A stretch of DNA of 64,000 nucleotides from AC-32 sp963754265 (GCA_963754265.1 CAVWFB010000001.1:124001-188000); one strand, 5' to 3'. Shown: positions 19,781 through 28,726, numbered from the stretch's first letter. Notes: generated from the letters alone by a model not told the origin. A program made the numbers and translations.

Positions 19781-21154
19781 TCACTCGTTGCCGACGCGAT
19801 CGAGCCGCACGTAGTCCGGTCGATCCTGGTGGAAGGAGCGAGGGTTGTCGAGTTTCATCGTTGAGCTCTGAAGTGCCGAGCGGACACCGGAGACCAAAAG
19901 CTCGCCGCCTGGGCCAAGGAGTGCGAACTCTGCGCTTGCACCGGCAAGGGCCTGGAAGTGATCGGGCCCGATCTTCGTCTCAATCGCCTGATCGACCCCT
20001 CCGGCGATCACCCGGGCGTACAGCAGATAGCTGGGCCGGTCTGGAGCCACTAGATCCTCAGCCCTTGAAGCCTCCAGCGCCGGCGATGGCGCGCCCCCAA
20101 GTTGCGGCGCAAGCGCCGTTGTGAGGAAGTCCTCGACGTCCCTGCGCAGCTGGCTTCCGAGCTCGTACCTGTTGCGGGCCCGGGTGACTGCAGCCCCGAT
20201 TTTGGGCAGGTCATCTTCCAAAGTCATGCGCTGCTCCGTGCGCTCCCGCAGGAAGACGGGCGTGCGGCGAGTCTCTTCCGTAACGTGCTTCGTCAATTCG
20301 AGGATCTCCGCGTTCAGGGCGGTGATCGAGTCCCTGACGTCGTTCGCCCGTGCCTCTGCCCCCGTGAGGACAGAGGCATCGCTGCCGAGCGCGGGCAGAA
20401 GCCGCTGCTCGGTCATGCTTGCGAGTCCCAAGATCCGATCGAGGATCCTCGCGGGTTTGAGCGTGGGCGCCAGGCTATCCACCTCGACCGTGAGACTTTC
20501 ATCGCTCCGTTCTTTCGTCGTCAGGTGGTGTGCGACTTCGAGATCGAACCCGAGGTCATCGACTGGAACCTCGCGACCGCTGATCCGCTGATCATGCGCG
20601 GAGGACTTGCTTGCCGATCCCAGCGTCTGGACTGCGACACCGGCCGCAGCGGCCACGCCGATGAGCGACGGCAGCCCACGGGCCTGCGCCTCCGCTCCCC
20701 CCTTCGCCTTTGACTGCTTCTTCGCGAGGGCCGTGTACTCGTCGATCCGCGACTCGAGCCGCGACAGTTGTTCTTCGAGCAAGCGATAGAGGTCAACTCC
20801 GGCGAACACGGCCCGATCGCCGACCACGCGGATCACGTACGAGTACGAGTTGCCTTGGGGTTTGGTGGCCGCGCGCGCAGCCTCCAAGGCCAGATCTGCG
20901 ATGTCGTCCGCCAATGCGACCGTATCCGTCTGCACGAGAACGCGGGCGAGCCCGCCTGACTTGTCGGAGTGGTCAACCGTGTCCCGTTCGACATCGTCGT
21001 TGAGGCTCGGAAGCTTCGCCCGAAGAGCCGCGGAGCGAGCCTCGGCGAGTGCCTGGTCGAGCTTCGCCCGCTCAACGTCCTCCTCTAGCCGCTTCAGCGC
21101 GGGGAACCGGTCTCCAACTCTTGCAGAGTCTTGTGTGGTCTTGTCGCCGGCCAT
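19781..21154 (-). CDS. Protein of unknown function with coiled coils
   Basis: I do not recognise the family. The ATG at 21154 (MAGDKTTQDSARVGDRF) is preceded by GAGGAG at a good distance, better than a GTG further upstream at 21193; this gives 457 aa. The N-terminal third is charged and helical (RLEEDVERAKLDQALAEARS). Next come SYSYVIRVVGDRAVFAGVDL and LLEEQLSRLESRIDEYTALA, a hydrophobic glycine/alanine-rich segment LPSLIGVAAAAGVAVQTLGS that could enter a membrane, a second helical region (ALNAEILELTKHVTEETRR), and a C-terminal beta-like part (SYLLYARVIAGGVDQAIET, FALLGPGGELLVSGV). It ends 39 bp before the flippase start, so co-expression with glycan export is likely. The function is open. 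Confidence 0.6.
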   Translation of the reverse strand: MAGDKTTQDSARVGDRFPALKRLEEDVERAKLDQALAEARSAALRAKLPSLNDDVERDTVDHSDKSGGLARVLVQTDTVALADDIADLALEAARAATKPQGNSYSYVIRVVGDRAVFAGVDLYRLLEEQLSRLESRIDEYTALAKKQSKAKGGAEAQARGLPSLIGVAAAAGVAVQTLGSASKSSAHDQRISGREVPVDDLGFDLEVAHHLTTKERSDESLTVEVDSLAPTLKPARILDRILGLASMTEQRLLPALGSDASVLTGAEARANDVRDSITALNAEILELTKHVTEETRRTPVFLRERTEQRMTLEDDLPKIGAAVTRARNRYELGSQLRRDVEDFLTTALAPQLGGAPSPALEASRAEDLVAPDRPSYLLYARVIAGGVDQAIETKIGPDHFQALAGASAEFALLGPGGELLVSGVRSALQSSTMKLDNPRSFHQDRPDYVRLDRVGNE

Positions 21155-21455
21155 CCGCTCCTCTGCGACTCGCGGTCCTCGTCCGGGCGTCACGGACGCC
21201 GCACCGAGTCTACTGTCCGCCGGTAGCCAGCTCTCACCAACCAGAGGAGGTCGCTCGGGGGATTCGATTCCGGATCACCGCGCCAGCATTGGATCCGGAA
21301 CGTTGCTTAGGTGTCGTAGGAGTTCGTTCCTGAGTCGCGTGAGCAACTCCCCCGCTTCGGGGACAAACTGGCAGCTGTAGCCGGCGGAATGGGGGCTCAG
21401 CTTCAGGACGCCGAAGGCCGTGTCCTTCCGCAAGGCCTGAGACCGTACTGGGCGC
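21155..21455. other. Intergenic stretch
   Basis: About 300 bp between two leftward genes. It includes the ribosome-binding site of the unknown protein (GAGGAG near 21160-21166). No gene or clear terminator hairpin was seen. It marks the end of the polysaccharide island. Confidence 0.35.
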
Positions 21456-22154
21456 CTAGCGCTCGAGCAAGTACCAGCCGAGCTCGGCGACGTACGGCCG
21501 TGGCGCCAGGCCTTCCGCCTGGGCGCGCGCATCTCCTTCGCAGCCGGCCAGGTCGAGATAGGAGTCGAGCTCGCGCGACTCACGCTCGTACTCTGCTCGC
21601 AGCAGGACGAGGTCGTTGGACTCGAACAGCTGGCGGAGGTCGATGTCGGCGAACGCACGCACGTGCGAGGGGTCACGCGTCCGCTCGAACGCATTCAGCT
21701 CGGCGGCCGCGACCGGGTCGACCGGCGCGATCTGGTCGACGACCAGCACCCGGCCGCGCGGCCTCGTCACCCGCACCAGCTCCGCCACCGCGAGCTCGGG
21801 CCGCTGGATGTGATGGAGCGTTCGCAAGCAGCCGGCCAGGTCGAAGGAGAACGGCTCGAACGGAAGCTTGGTCGCGTCGCCCTCGACGAAGCTGACGTTC
21901 GGAGCCCGATCGGCGCGCCTGCGACCCTGCTCGAGCAGCTCGGGCACGAGATCGACGGCGACCACCTCGCGCACGTGGGGGGCGAGGGCGAACGCCAGCG
22001 CGCCTGCGCCGCTGCCGGAGTCGAGCGCTCGTTCGTCTCCTTTCGGTTCGACAAGGCGGACGATCTTCGCCTCGAGCTCCGCGGCGCGTTCGTCCTGGAG
22101 CGCCGCGATGCGCTCAGCCGTCTTCGCGAACCGCTCTCGAGTGGTGTCTTGCAT
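21456..22154 (-). CDS. Class I SAM-dependent methyltransferase (Methyltransf_11 type)
   Basis: 232-aa protein starting at the ATG at 22154 (MQDTTRERFAKTAERIAAL). It has the SAM-binding segment ALDSGSGAGALAFALAPHV at about residues 40-58, VVAVDLVPELLEQG after it, FVEGDATKLPFEPFSFDLAG, and the post-motif CLRTLHHIQRPELAVAELVR, as in UbiE/Coq5-like enzymes. Its start overlaps the 3' end of the CCA-adding gene by about 40 bp in another frame. In the raw sequence a missing base makes the two read as one long protein. The substrate is unknown. Confidence 0.85.
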   Translation of the reverse strand: MQDTTRERFAKTAERIAALQDERAAELEAKIVRLVEPKGDERALDSGSGAGALAFALAPHVREVVAVDLVPELLEQGRRRADRAPNVSFVEGDATKLPFEPFSFDLAGCLRTLHHIQRPELAVAELVRVTRPRGRVLVVDQIAPVDPVAAAELNAFERTRDPSHVRAFADIDLRQLFESNDLVLLRAEYERESRELDSYLDLAGCEGDARAQAEGLAPRPYVAELGWYLLER

Positions 22155-23150
22155 AGTCGATCGCTTCCTCCTTCGACGCGATCGTACCCGCGGCCCGCTC
22201 CTCGTCGATCTGCGCAAGCAGGCGTCCGATCTCCGGTCCAGGCGGAAGGCCGAGCTCGTCTCCGCGCAGCAGCGGCTCTTCCGGCTCGGCCTTCGGGCGT
22301 CCTCGATCGCCGGGCCTAGCTCGGAAGCACCAACGAAGGCAAGCGCCTCCAGCGACCAGGGCTCGGTTGCTCGACGGAAACGATGGATCGAGCGGGGATC
22401 CCCCTGTGGCTTCTCGGCCTGGACGAGCGCCGTCGACAAGCGCCGCAGCTCGTTCGAGACGGGTAGCCGGCGCAGCTTCTCGCCGAAGACCGCGACCAGC
22501 CGATAGTCGGCGGAGTCCCAGCGGTCGAGGCGGTCGTCGATCGCGCCGCCGAGCGGCTCCAGCAGCCCCAGCGAGTCGAGGCGCCGGTAGCCGCCGGGCG
22601 AGAGCCGGCGCAGCTCGGCCAGGATCCGCTCCCCCGCAGGCCTCGTCACCAGAGCCGCCTCGCGGCGGACGAGCTCCTCGGTCTCCGGAGCCATCCTGAA
22701 GTCGTGCGGAAGCTCGTCCTCGAGCCGGACCGCGCGAAGCAGCCGCAACGGGTCGTCTTCGAAGACGGAATCCTTGACCGTGCGGATCCGCCTCGCCGCG
22801 AGGTCGCCGTAGCCGTCGAACGGGTCGACGATCTGGTCGGTGCCCACCCGCTCGGCGATCGCGTTGATTGTGAAGTCGCGAGTCCCGAGGTCGTCTTCGA
22901 TGCTTCCCGGCAGCGGCGTGAAGTCGACCGTGCGCTCGTCCTCGAAAGCGACCCGCCAGGCGCCGTGCCGCTCCGAGAGCGGGAACGGCGCGCCGCCAGA
23001 TCGCCTCGCGAACCTCCGCGCCGCACGCTCGGGATCGCCTAAAGCAACGTCGAGGTCGACGATCGGGCGTCCGAGAGCATGGTCGCGGACTGCACCCCCG
23101 ACGACCCAGGCCTCTTCGCCGGCGAAGAGCTCGTCGACGAGGTCACGCAT
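22114..23150 (-). CDS. cca: CCA tRNA nucleotidyltransferase/poly(A) polymerase family, one frame shift
   Basis: Adds or repairs the 3' CCA of tRNAs. N-terminal signature: EAWVVGGAVRDHALGRPIVD then LDVAL (GG-x-VRD and the DxD metal pair), SIEDDLGTRDFTINAIAERV, IVDPFDGYGDLAARRIRTV, and VFEDDPLRLLRAVRLEDEL with the template-like RxxR region. The frame breaks near 22298. Restoring one base continues it as KAEPEEPLLRGDELGLPPGP, EIGRLLAQIDEERAAGTIAS and a stop at 22114, about 345 aa. As tRNA maturation is essential, a sequencing error is likelier than loss. It overlaps the alanine racemase stop by 8 bp and the following methyltransferase start. Confidence 0.88.
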
Positions 23151-24165
23151 CGACCACGGTCCGCCTGGCCCGCCGCGGGTCTCGGTTCGTCCCGCACACG
23201 AGCTCGTAGTTGATCGTCCCGGCCACGCGAGCGTGATTCTCGGCGAGCACGCCGTGACCGAGGATCGTCACCGGGGCCCCGACCGGCTCCTGGTCCTGGA
23301 GCTCGACCGCGAAAGCGTCCATCGAGACGGTTCCGACGACGCGGCACGGCTCGCCGCTCACGCGCACTTCCGTGCCTGTCATGTCCCGCCGGAACCCATC
23401 TGCGTAGCCGACGGGGACGATCCCGATCCAGGTCGGCCGAGCCGCGACGAAGTTCCGCCCGTAGCCGGTGCTCAGTCCGGTCTCGAGCCGCTTCACCTGG
23501 GCGAGGTAGCTTCGCCACGACAACGCCGGCTCGAGCCCGTCGGCGGCGGGATCCTCGCCGAACGGCGAGAGGCCGTAGAGCGCAACGCCGCAGCGGGCCG
23601 CGTCGAACCGCGCGGACGGGAGCCGCAGCGCCGCGGCGCTGTTGGCGATGTGGCGCATCAGGTCTGCGTACGGCTCGGTCGCGCGCCGGAAGAGCTCCAC
23701 CTGCCGGTCGGCGAAGGTCGGATCGGAGTCGGCGGTGGCCAGGTGCGACATGAGGCCCACCACTTCGGCCGGCGGCTTCGGGAGCTCCGCGAGGCCCCAA
23801 CGGCCCATGCCCGTGTCGAGCTTCAAGTGCACGCGCACGCCTTCCGGGATCTCGTCGTTCCAGATCGCGAGCTCCAGATTGGCCGCCCTGGCCTCGGCCA
23901 CCTCGCGGCTGGAGGAGGTCGGGCCCATCACCAGGATCCGTGCGAGCGAGAATTCCGCCCGCAGCTCGAGCGCCTCCGGCACGGTGGCGACGCAGAGCGC
24001 CCCTGCGCCTTCGTCGAGGACGACCCCGGCGACGTCCACCGCCCCGTGACCGTAGGCATCCGCCTTGACGACCGCCCACAGCTGCGCTCCTTCGAGCGTC
24101 CGCAGCAGCGTCCGCGCATTGCGCCGCACGGCGCCGAGGTCGACGGTCAGCTCAGACCGGTGCAT
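23143..24165 (-). CDS. alr: Alanine racemase
   Basis: PLP enzyme making D-alanine for peptidoglycan. The 340-aa frame starts at the ATG at 24165. AVVKADAYGHGAVDVAGVVL places the PLP lysine at residue 34. LKLDTGMGRWG lies in the barrel, and the C-terminal domain has GIVPVGYADGFRRDM, where the family's catalytic tyrosine sits, followed by VVGTVSMDAFAVEL. The length is slightly below the usual 360-380. The start overlaps the upstream nnr gene by 14 bp and the end overlaps cca by 8 bp, so acpS-nnr-alr-cca form one block. Confidence 0.95.
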   Translation of the reverse strand: MHRSELTVDLGAVRRNARTLLRTLEGAQLWAVVKADAYGHGAVDVAGVVLDEGAGALCVATVPEALELRAEFSLARILVMGPTSSSREVAEARAANLELAIWNDEIPEGVRVHLKLDTGMGRWGLAELPKPPAEVVGLMSHLATADSDPTFADRQVELFRRATEPYADLMRHIANSAAALRLPSARFDAARCGVALYGLSPFGEDPAADGLEPALSWRSYLAQVKRLETGLSTGYGRNFVAARPTWIGIVPVGYADGFRRDMTGTEVRVSGEPCRVVGTVSMDAFAVELQDQEPVGAPVTILGHGVLAENHARVAGTINYELVCGTNRDPRRARRTVVDA

Positions 24166-25525
24166 TCAGCACCAGCGGCAGGGCGCCGATGACGTCGCTC
24201 GCGATCGCGCCCGACTGCGGGATCAGGGTCGAGGCGAGCTGCTGTGCGGCGACCGCCGCCGCCGCGGCCAGGCGCGGCTCGAGCCCTTTGGCGAGAAACG
24301 CGGCAACGATCCCGGTGAGCACGTCGCCGCTGCCGGCGGTCGCCAGCGCCGGAGAGCCGAGAGACGAGACGAGCACGCCCTGGCCGGGCGCGGCGATCAG
24401 CGTGTCCGCCCCTTTCAGCACACACACGCAGCCGAAGTTCTCCGCTGCCCGTCGCACCGCCTCGAGCCGGTGGGCCGCCACCCAGTCCGCCTGGACACCG
24501 AGCAGTCGGGACAGCTCTCCCTCGTGCGGCGTCAGCACCGTCGACGATGAGCGCTCGAACGGATCCAGGTCGTAGAGCGCGTCGGCGTCGACAACGGCAG
24601 GCCGCTGCACCTCCTCGAGCAGCCGGCGCACGACCTCCTTGGGCCCGGACCCCCGCCCCAGGCCGGGGCCAAGTGCAAGCGATCCCGCCTTCGAGGCGAA
24701 CTCGGCGATCGGCTCGACCGCCCGCGGCGAGATCTTTCCGTCGTCTTCCGGGCAGGGGAGCTTGACCGTCTCGAGCAGGCGCTGCTCGAAGACGGCGAGC
24801 GTCGAGTCGGGGACCGCGACCGCGACGTAGCCGGCGTCCGCGCGGAAGGCCGCCTCGGAGGCGAGGGATGGAGCGCCCGTTAGCCCGCGCGAGCCGCCGA
24901 CCACGAGCACGGTCCCTGCCGTGTACTTGTTCTGGCTCGGCTGCCGGCGCGGGACCTCGGCCAGGATCGCCGGTGTCACGAGAGCGTGCTCGGTGGCGAG
25001 CGGCTCCAGCCCGATGTCGGCGACGACCACCTCGCCTGCGTGGAAGCGCCCCGGCGCCACCTCGAGCCCGACCTTGGGGCCGTGGAAGGTGACTGTCAGG
25101 TCGGCGTCGACACACGCGCCGGTCACTTCTCCCGTGGACGCATCGACGCCCGACGGAAGGTCGACCGAGACGACCGGCGCCTTGGCGGCGTTGATCTCCG
25201 CGATCTGCCTGGCCGCGTCCTCGCGTGGCTCGCCATGGAATCCGGTTCCGAAGAGCGCGTCGACAATCACGTCGGCGTCGTCGAGCGGCGCCTCCTCGAC
25301 CGGCCGGGCCGCCCTCCCCGCCTCCTCGAGCACCTCGATCGCGATGCGCCCGTCGCCGCCATTTGCGCCCTTTCCGCAAACCGCGACGAACCGGCGGGCG
25401 TCCGGGAAGCGCCTCATCGCGTGCTCGGCGACCGCGCGCCCTGCCCGGGCCATCAGCTCGTCGACGTCGTGGCCCGCCTCGGCGGCCTTCATCTCCTCTG
25501 CGGTGTAGAGCGGATCAAGGCTCAT
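24152..25525 (-). CDS. nnr: Bifunctional NAD(P)H-hydrate epimerase/ADP-dependent dehydratase
   Basis: Repairs hydrated NAD(P)H. The 457-aa protein starts at the ATG at 25525 (MSLDPLYTAEEMKAAEAGHD). The N-terminal epimerase half (about residues 1-205) has VCGKGANGGDGRIAIEVLE, DVIVDALFGTGFHGEPRED and VVSVDLPSGVDASTGEV. The C-terminal ribokinase-like half (about 215-457) has TVLVVGGSRGLTGAPSLASE, LALGPGLGRGSG, VLTPHEGELSRLLG and the anion-hole motif GSGDVLTG at about 398-405. Both halves look complete. It overlaps alr by 14 bp; the association with alr and acpS is common in bacteria. Confidence 0.95.
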   Translation of the reverse strand: MSLDPLYTAEEMKAAEAGHDVDELMARAGRAVAEHAMRRFPDARRFVAVCGKGANGGDGRIAIEVLEEAGRAARPVEEAPLDDADVIVDALFGTGFHGEPREDAARQIAEINAAKAPVVSVDLPSGVDASTGEVTGACVDADLTVTFHGPKVGLEVAPGRFHAGEVVVADIGLEPLATEHALVTPAILAEVPRRQPSQNKYTAGTVLVVGGSRGLTGAPSLASEAAFRADAGYVAVAVPDSTLAVFEQRLLETVKLPCPEDDGKISPRAVEPIAEFASKAGSLALGPGLGRGSGPKEVVRRLLEEVQRPAVVDADALYDLDPFERSSSTVLTPHEGELSRLLGVQADWVAAHRLEAVRRAAENFGCVCVLKGADTLIAAPGQGVLVSSLGSPALATAGSGDVLTGIVAAFLAKGLEPRLAAAAAVAAQQLASTLIPQSGAIASDVIGALPLVLNAPV

Positions 25526-25681
25526 TTCAGGTCGAAGCTTCGTCGTCGGGGCGTGATGGGCGGTGCGTGGCAAGGACGCAGGGAGCTCGCGTAGCCGAAG
25601 GCTACGGGTGCGACTGAGGACGCCGTCCACGCGCCGCACAACGCGGCCCGGCGGCACAAGGCTTCGGTCTGAGATGAGCCT
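25526..25681. repeat. Hairpin-rich intergenic element
   Basis: The 156-bp gap between acpS and nnr is unusually structured. A perfect 7-bp stem (CGTAGCC-gaa-GGCTACG) lies at 25590-25606, flanked by GC-rich blocks. No gene is supported. It looks like a dispersed intergenic repeat or a structured leader of nnr, but no second copy was seen in this window, so the repeat label is inference. Confidence 0.35.
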
Positions 25682-26041
25682 CTAAGCATCGGAGACGACG
25701 CACACCGCCTGCGCCAGGTCACGGGAGTGCGTCATCGAGAGCTCGATCTTCCCCGCCCCGACTCGCTCGGCCCACGCCTTCGTCTTGCCGCTCAGCGTCA
25801 CCCCCGGTTTCGGCCGCCCCGCGATCTCGATCTCGCGCCAGGTGAAGCGCACGCCGGAGCCGAGCGCCTTGCCGACGGCCTCCTTGCCGGCGAAGCGCGC
25901 CGCGTAGTGCTGCGGCGGGTTCGGCTTCGACTCGCAATATGCGCGCTCCGCCTCGGTGAAGCAGCGGTCGCGGAACCCCGGGTAGCGCTCGAGGGCGCGG
26001 GCGATCCGCTGAATCTCGATCAGGTCGACTCCGACTCGCAT
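25682..26041 (-). CDS. acpS: Holo-[acyl-carrier-protein] synthase
   Basis: Transfers 4'-phosphopantetheine from CoA to acyl carrier protein. The 119-aa length is typical. MRVGVDLIEIQRIARALERY carries the metal-binding Asp at residue 6. RFAGKEAVGKALGSGVRFTW carries the catalytic Glu at residue 54 in the family's F-x-x-K-E-A motif. The end, IELSMTHSRDLAQAVCVVSD, matches the trimer-forming C-terminal strand. It follows the HAD phosphatase by 10 bp on the same strand. Confidence 0.95.
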   Translation of the reverse strand: MRVGVDLIEIQRIARALERYPGFRDRCFTEAERAYCESKPNPPQHYAARFAGKEAVGKALGSGVRFTWREIEIAGRPKPGVTLSGKTKAWAERVGAGKIELSMTHSRDLAQAVCVVSDA

Positions 26042-26051
26042 CCTCGAAACT

Positions 26052-26831
26052 CTACGGAACTGAGTCGATCCACTCCGGCAGCGCGGCGATCGAGCTGATG
26101 ATCCCCTCCGGCCGCACCCGCGCGTCCTCGACCGCGTCGGGCCGGAACTTGCCCGTGCGCACGAGCACGGTTCGCAGTCCGCAAGCAGCCGCGCCCGCGA
26201 TGTCGGCCTCCACGTCGTCGCCGACCATCCAGGTCAGCTTCGGGTCGGAGTCCAGCGCGTCCAGCGCCGCATCGAAGTACGCCGCGCTCGGCTTTCCGAG
26301 CACGGTCGCGGGCATCTCGGCCGCGTATTCCAGCCCGGCGACGAACGCCCCCGCGTCGAGCAGCGGCCCGCGGGCGGTCTGCCACCAACGGTTCTTGTGC
26401 AGGCAATAGAGCTCGGCGCCGCCCTGGAGCTCGGCGAACGCGCGCGCGAGGTTCATGTAGCTGAAGACCTGGTTGTTCACTTCCGGGTCTTCGTCCGCCC
26501 CACCGAGGAGGACGGCGTCGGCGCCCTCACCGACGAGCTCGATCCCGTCGAGGTCCTCGACGATGTCGGGCATCGTCAGCGCCAGCACGCGCTTCCCCTT
26601 GAGCACGTGCGCGGCGGCAAGCGGCGTGGTCTGCAGCTCGGCGTCGTCGAGCTCGACGCCGAACCCGCGGATCTGCTCGGCGAGCCGCCGGCGCGAGTGC
26701 GTGGTGTTGTTGGTCACGAACCGCAACCGGTGCCCCGCGTCTCGGAGCCGCGCCACCGCCACGCCGCCGCCGTCGATCGGCTGGCCGGAGACGTGAAACA
26801 CGCCGTCGACGTCTAGGAGAATGGCTGCCAT
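26052..26831 (-). CDS. HAD-IIA (NagD-like) phosphatase
   Basis: Hydrolyses a phosphate ester of unknown identity. 259 aa. Motif I is LLDVDGVFH near the N-terminus, motif II is FVTNNTTHSRR (about residues 39-49), the C2 cap follows, KPSAAYFDAAL supplies the motif III lysine, and WMVGDDVEADIAGAAACGLR is motif IV. The order with a C2 cap fits subclass IIA; the closest named relatives may be LHPP/TIGR01458-type phosphatases, though motif I lacks their usual DLDG form. Its start overlaps the divergent arfB start. Confidence 0.88.
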   Translation of the reverse strand: MAAILLDVDGVFHVSGQPIDGGGVAVARLRDAGHRLRFVTNNTTHSRRRLAEQIRGFGVELDDAELQTTPLAAAHVLKGKRVLALTMPDIVEDLDGIELVGEGADAVLLGGADEDPEVNNQVFSYMNLARAFAELQGGAELYCLHKNRWWQTARGPLLDAGAFVAGLEYAAEMPATVLGKPSAAYFDAALDALDSDPKLTWMVGDDVEADIAGAAACGLRTVLVRTGKFRPDAVEDARVRPEGIISSIAALPEWIDSVP

Positions 26832-27237
26832 GAGCGGCGAGTCTATTCAGGTGACCCGGTCGGTCTCCATCCCGCGGTCGGAGATCGAGCTGCGCTTCTC
26901 GCGCTCCAGCGGGCCCGGCGGCCAGCACGCGCAGAAGAGCGACACGCGGGTCGAGGCGACCTTCGACGTCGCGGCCTCGCAGGGGCTCAGCGAGACTCAG
27001 AAGCGGCGCGTGCTCGCGAAGGCGGGGCCGGTCCTGCGCGCGGTCGCCCAGGACGAGCGGAGCCAGTGGCGCAACCGCGAGCTCGCGACCGAGAGGCTCG
27101 TCGACTCCCTCCGGGAGGCGCTGCGGGTTCCCAGGCGGCGACGGCCGACAAGGCCGAGCAAGGCCGCCGTCGAGCGGCGGCTCGAGCAGAAGCGCCGCCG
27201 CAGCCAGCTCAAGCGCCGCCGGCGCGGGCTGGACTGA
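26830..27237 (+). CDS. arfB: Peptidyl-tRNA hydrolase ArfB/ICT1-type release factor
   Basis: Rescues stalled ribosomes by codon-independent peptidyl-tRNA hydrolysis. RFSRSSGPGGQHAQKSDTRV carries the catalytic GGQ (residues 32-ish from this start). The C-terminus is strongly basic (RRRPTRPSKAAVERRLEQKR), like the tail that enters the mRNA channel. ATG 26830 was preferred over ATG 26821 because AGGAG at 26815-26819 is correctly spaced only for the former. It diverges from the HAD gene with overlapping starts and overlaps the convergent GNAT 3' end by 29 bp. Confidence 0.9.
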   Translation: MSGESIQVTRSVSIPRSEIELRFSRSSGPGGQHAQKSDTRVEATFDVAASQGLSETQKRRVLAKAGPVLRAVAQDERSQWRNRELATERLVDSLREALRVPRRRRPTRPSKAAVERRLEQKRRRSQLKRRRRGLD

Positions 27238-27712
27238 TCCAGCGCGCCTCGCCGCCCTCCGCCCGAACGCGCGTCAGCCCCAGCTTCTCGAGCACGCGAT
27301 TCGAGGCGTCGTTGGAGCGCTCCGACCTCGCCACGACCTGTTCGACGTTCGGCTGCGCGAGTGCCCAGGCCACAAGAGCTCTCGCTGCCTCGGTTGCGTA
27401 GCCGCGGTTCCGGTGCCCCTCGAGGATCCCGTAGCCGAGCTCGACCTCGCCTCGCTCGTTGGGCCGCCCGACGAAGCCGGCGCTCCCCACGACCTCGCCC
27501 GCAGCGATCACGACCCACGGCCCGAAACCGAGCAGCGTGGGGTCGGTCCGCAATCGCGGCTCGTACACCTCGAGCAGCCCCTGCAGCTCCTCGTCCGGCC
27601 AGCCCTCGGGAACCGCGGCCCCGAGCACAGCGCCTGCCGACTCGCGGCTCGGGAGCGCTCCGAAGAGCTCGACCGGCCACGGCACCAGCCGCAGGCGGGC
27701 GGTCTCGATCAG
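27209..27712 (-). CDS. GNAT N-acetyltransferase (RimJ/RimL type), probable CTG start
   Basis: Acetyl-CoA-dependent acyltransferase of about 167 aa. LIETARLRLVPWPVELFGAL opens the fold. GPWVVIAAGEVVGSAGFVGR, VELGYGILEGHRNRGYATEA with the acetyl-CoA loop (R-N-R-G-Y-A), and SNDASNRVLEKLGLTRVRAE are classic RimJ/RimL features. No ATG, GTG or TTG precedes the conserved start. A CTG at 27710-27712 overlaps the stop of the upstream hydrolase as CTGA, the same geometry as the usual ATGA or GTGA coupling. The acceptor is unknown. Confidence 0.8.
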   Translation of the reverse strand: MIETARLRLVPWPVELFGALPSRESAGAVLGAAVPEGWPDEELQGLLEVYEPRLRTDPTLLGFGPWVVIAAGEVVGSAGFVGRPNERGEVELGYGILEGHRNRGYATEAARALVAWALAQPNVEQVVARSERSNDASNRVLEKLGLTRVRAEGGEARWISPARAGGA

Positions 27713-28620
27713 CGCTCGGCCCGGCCGAGGAAGTCGCGCACGAGGTCGAGCGTGCGCTCCGGCTCCTCGGCTTGTGCCATGTGGGAGCTCTCCTCGAGCA
27801 CGACGTACTCCGAGCCGGGGATCGCGCGATGCGCGGCCTCCGTGATCGCCGGCGTCACCTCGTCGTAACGGCCGGAGAAGACGAGCGTCGGCGCCTCGAT
27901 CTGGCCGAGACGCTCGGTGATGTCCCAGTCCTTGATCGTGCCGATGACGTGGAACTCGCTCGGTCCGTTCATCGCGTGGTAGACCTCCGGATTGGCCCCG
28001 AGAATCGAGAAGCACTCGACCAGCCAGTCCGGCCACGGCTCGACGCGGCAGAGGTGGCGTTTGTAGAACTCCTGCTCCGCGTCCTGGTAAGCCGGATCGT
28101 CGGTCGTGCCCGCCTCCTCGTGCTCGCGTAGCGTCGCCTCGACCTCGGGCGGCAGCTCCGATCGGAGCCGTTGCACCTCGGGCATCCAGTCGGGGACGCT
28201 TGCGGGCGAGCTCTCGGCGATGAGCGAGGCCAACCCGGCGGGCCGGCCGGATGCGTACTGCATGCCGAGCATCCCGCCCCAGGAATGGCCGAGGATGTGC
28301 ACGCGCTCGAGACCCAGCGCGTCGCGCACCGCGTCCACCTCCTCGACGAACAGCTCGGGCGTCCACATCGCGGGATCGTGCGGCCCGCTCAGCGCGGAGT
28401 TCCCCGAGCCGAGCTGGTCGTAGAAGACGACGCGCCGCTCGTCGGCGAGGGCCTCGTACGGCTTCATGTGCAGCCAGTTCGCACCGGGACCGCCGTGGAG
28501 ACAGAGCAGCGGCAGGCCCTCGTCCTCCCGCCCGGCCGCCACGGACCGGTACCACGTGCGTGCGCCGTGGAAGGGGACAAAGCCCTCCGTCACACCGGTC
28601 TCGACGGCCACGCCGGACAT
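27709..28620 (-). CDS. Alpha/beta hydrolase, proline iminopeptidase family
   Basis: 303-aa serine hydrolase. LLCLHGGPGANWLHM gives the HGGPG oxyanion motif (42-46), HILGHSWGGMLGMQYASGRP gives the nucleophile Ser113 in GHSWGG, and PTLVFSGRYDEVTPAITEAA and LEESSHMAQAEEPERTLDLV supply the Asp and His of the triad. Length and motifs match proline iminopeptidase/tricorn-interacting factor F1 relatives; actual peptide specificity is not proven. The stop overlaps the GNAT start as CTGA, suggesting translational coupling. Confidence 0.88.
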   Translation of the reverse strand: MSGVAVETGVTEGFVPFHGARTWYRSVAAGREDEGLPLLCLHGGPGANWLHMKPYEALADERRVVFYDQLGSGNSALSGPHDPAMWTPELFVEEVDAVRDALGLERVHILGHSWGGMLGMQYASGRPAGLASLIAESSPASVPDWMPEVQRLRSELPPEVEATLREHEEAGTTDDPAYQDAEQEFYKRHLCRVEPWPDWLVECFSILGANPEVYHAMNGPSEFHVIGTIKDWDITERLGQIEAPTLVFSGRYDEVTPAITEAAHRAIPGSEYVVLEESSHMAQAEEPERTLDLVRDFLGRAER

Positions 28621-28726
28621 CTTTCCAGACTTCTTGCAACCGCCTTACACCGCGCTAACGACCGCCTGACATCCGGGAGTCACGATCCGCTTGTTCCCCC
28701 TGCTACGAGGACAAAGGAGTTCGCTC

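Noticed and set aside
21456..23150. A single 564-aa protein joining a CCA-adding enzyme to a methyltransferase
   Set aside because: The junction segment is unnatural (RCCAETSSAFRLDRRSD) and restoring one base near 22298 gives a normal CCA C-terminus with its own stop at 22114 and a separate methyltransferase start at 22154.
27209..28639. A 476-aa fusion of hydrolase and GNAT
   Set aside because: The first two thirds of this frame are the wrong frame of the hydrolase; only the last part (GNAT) is real.
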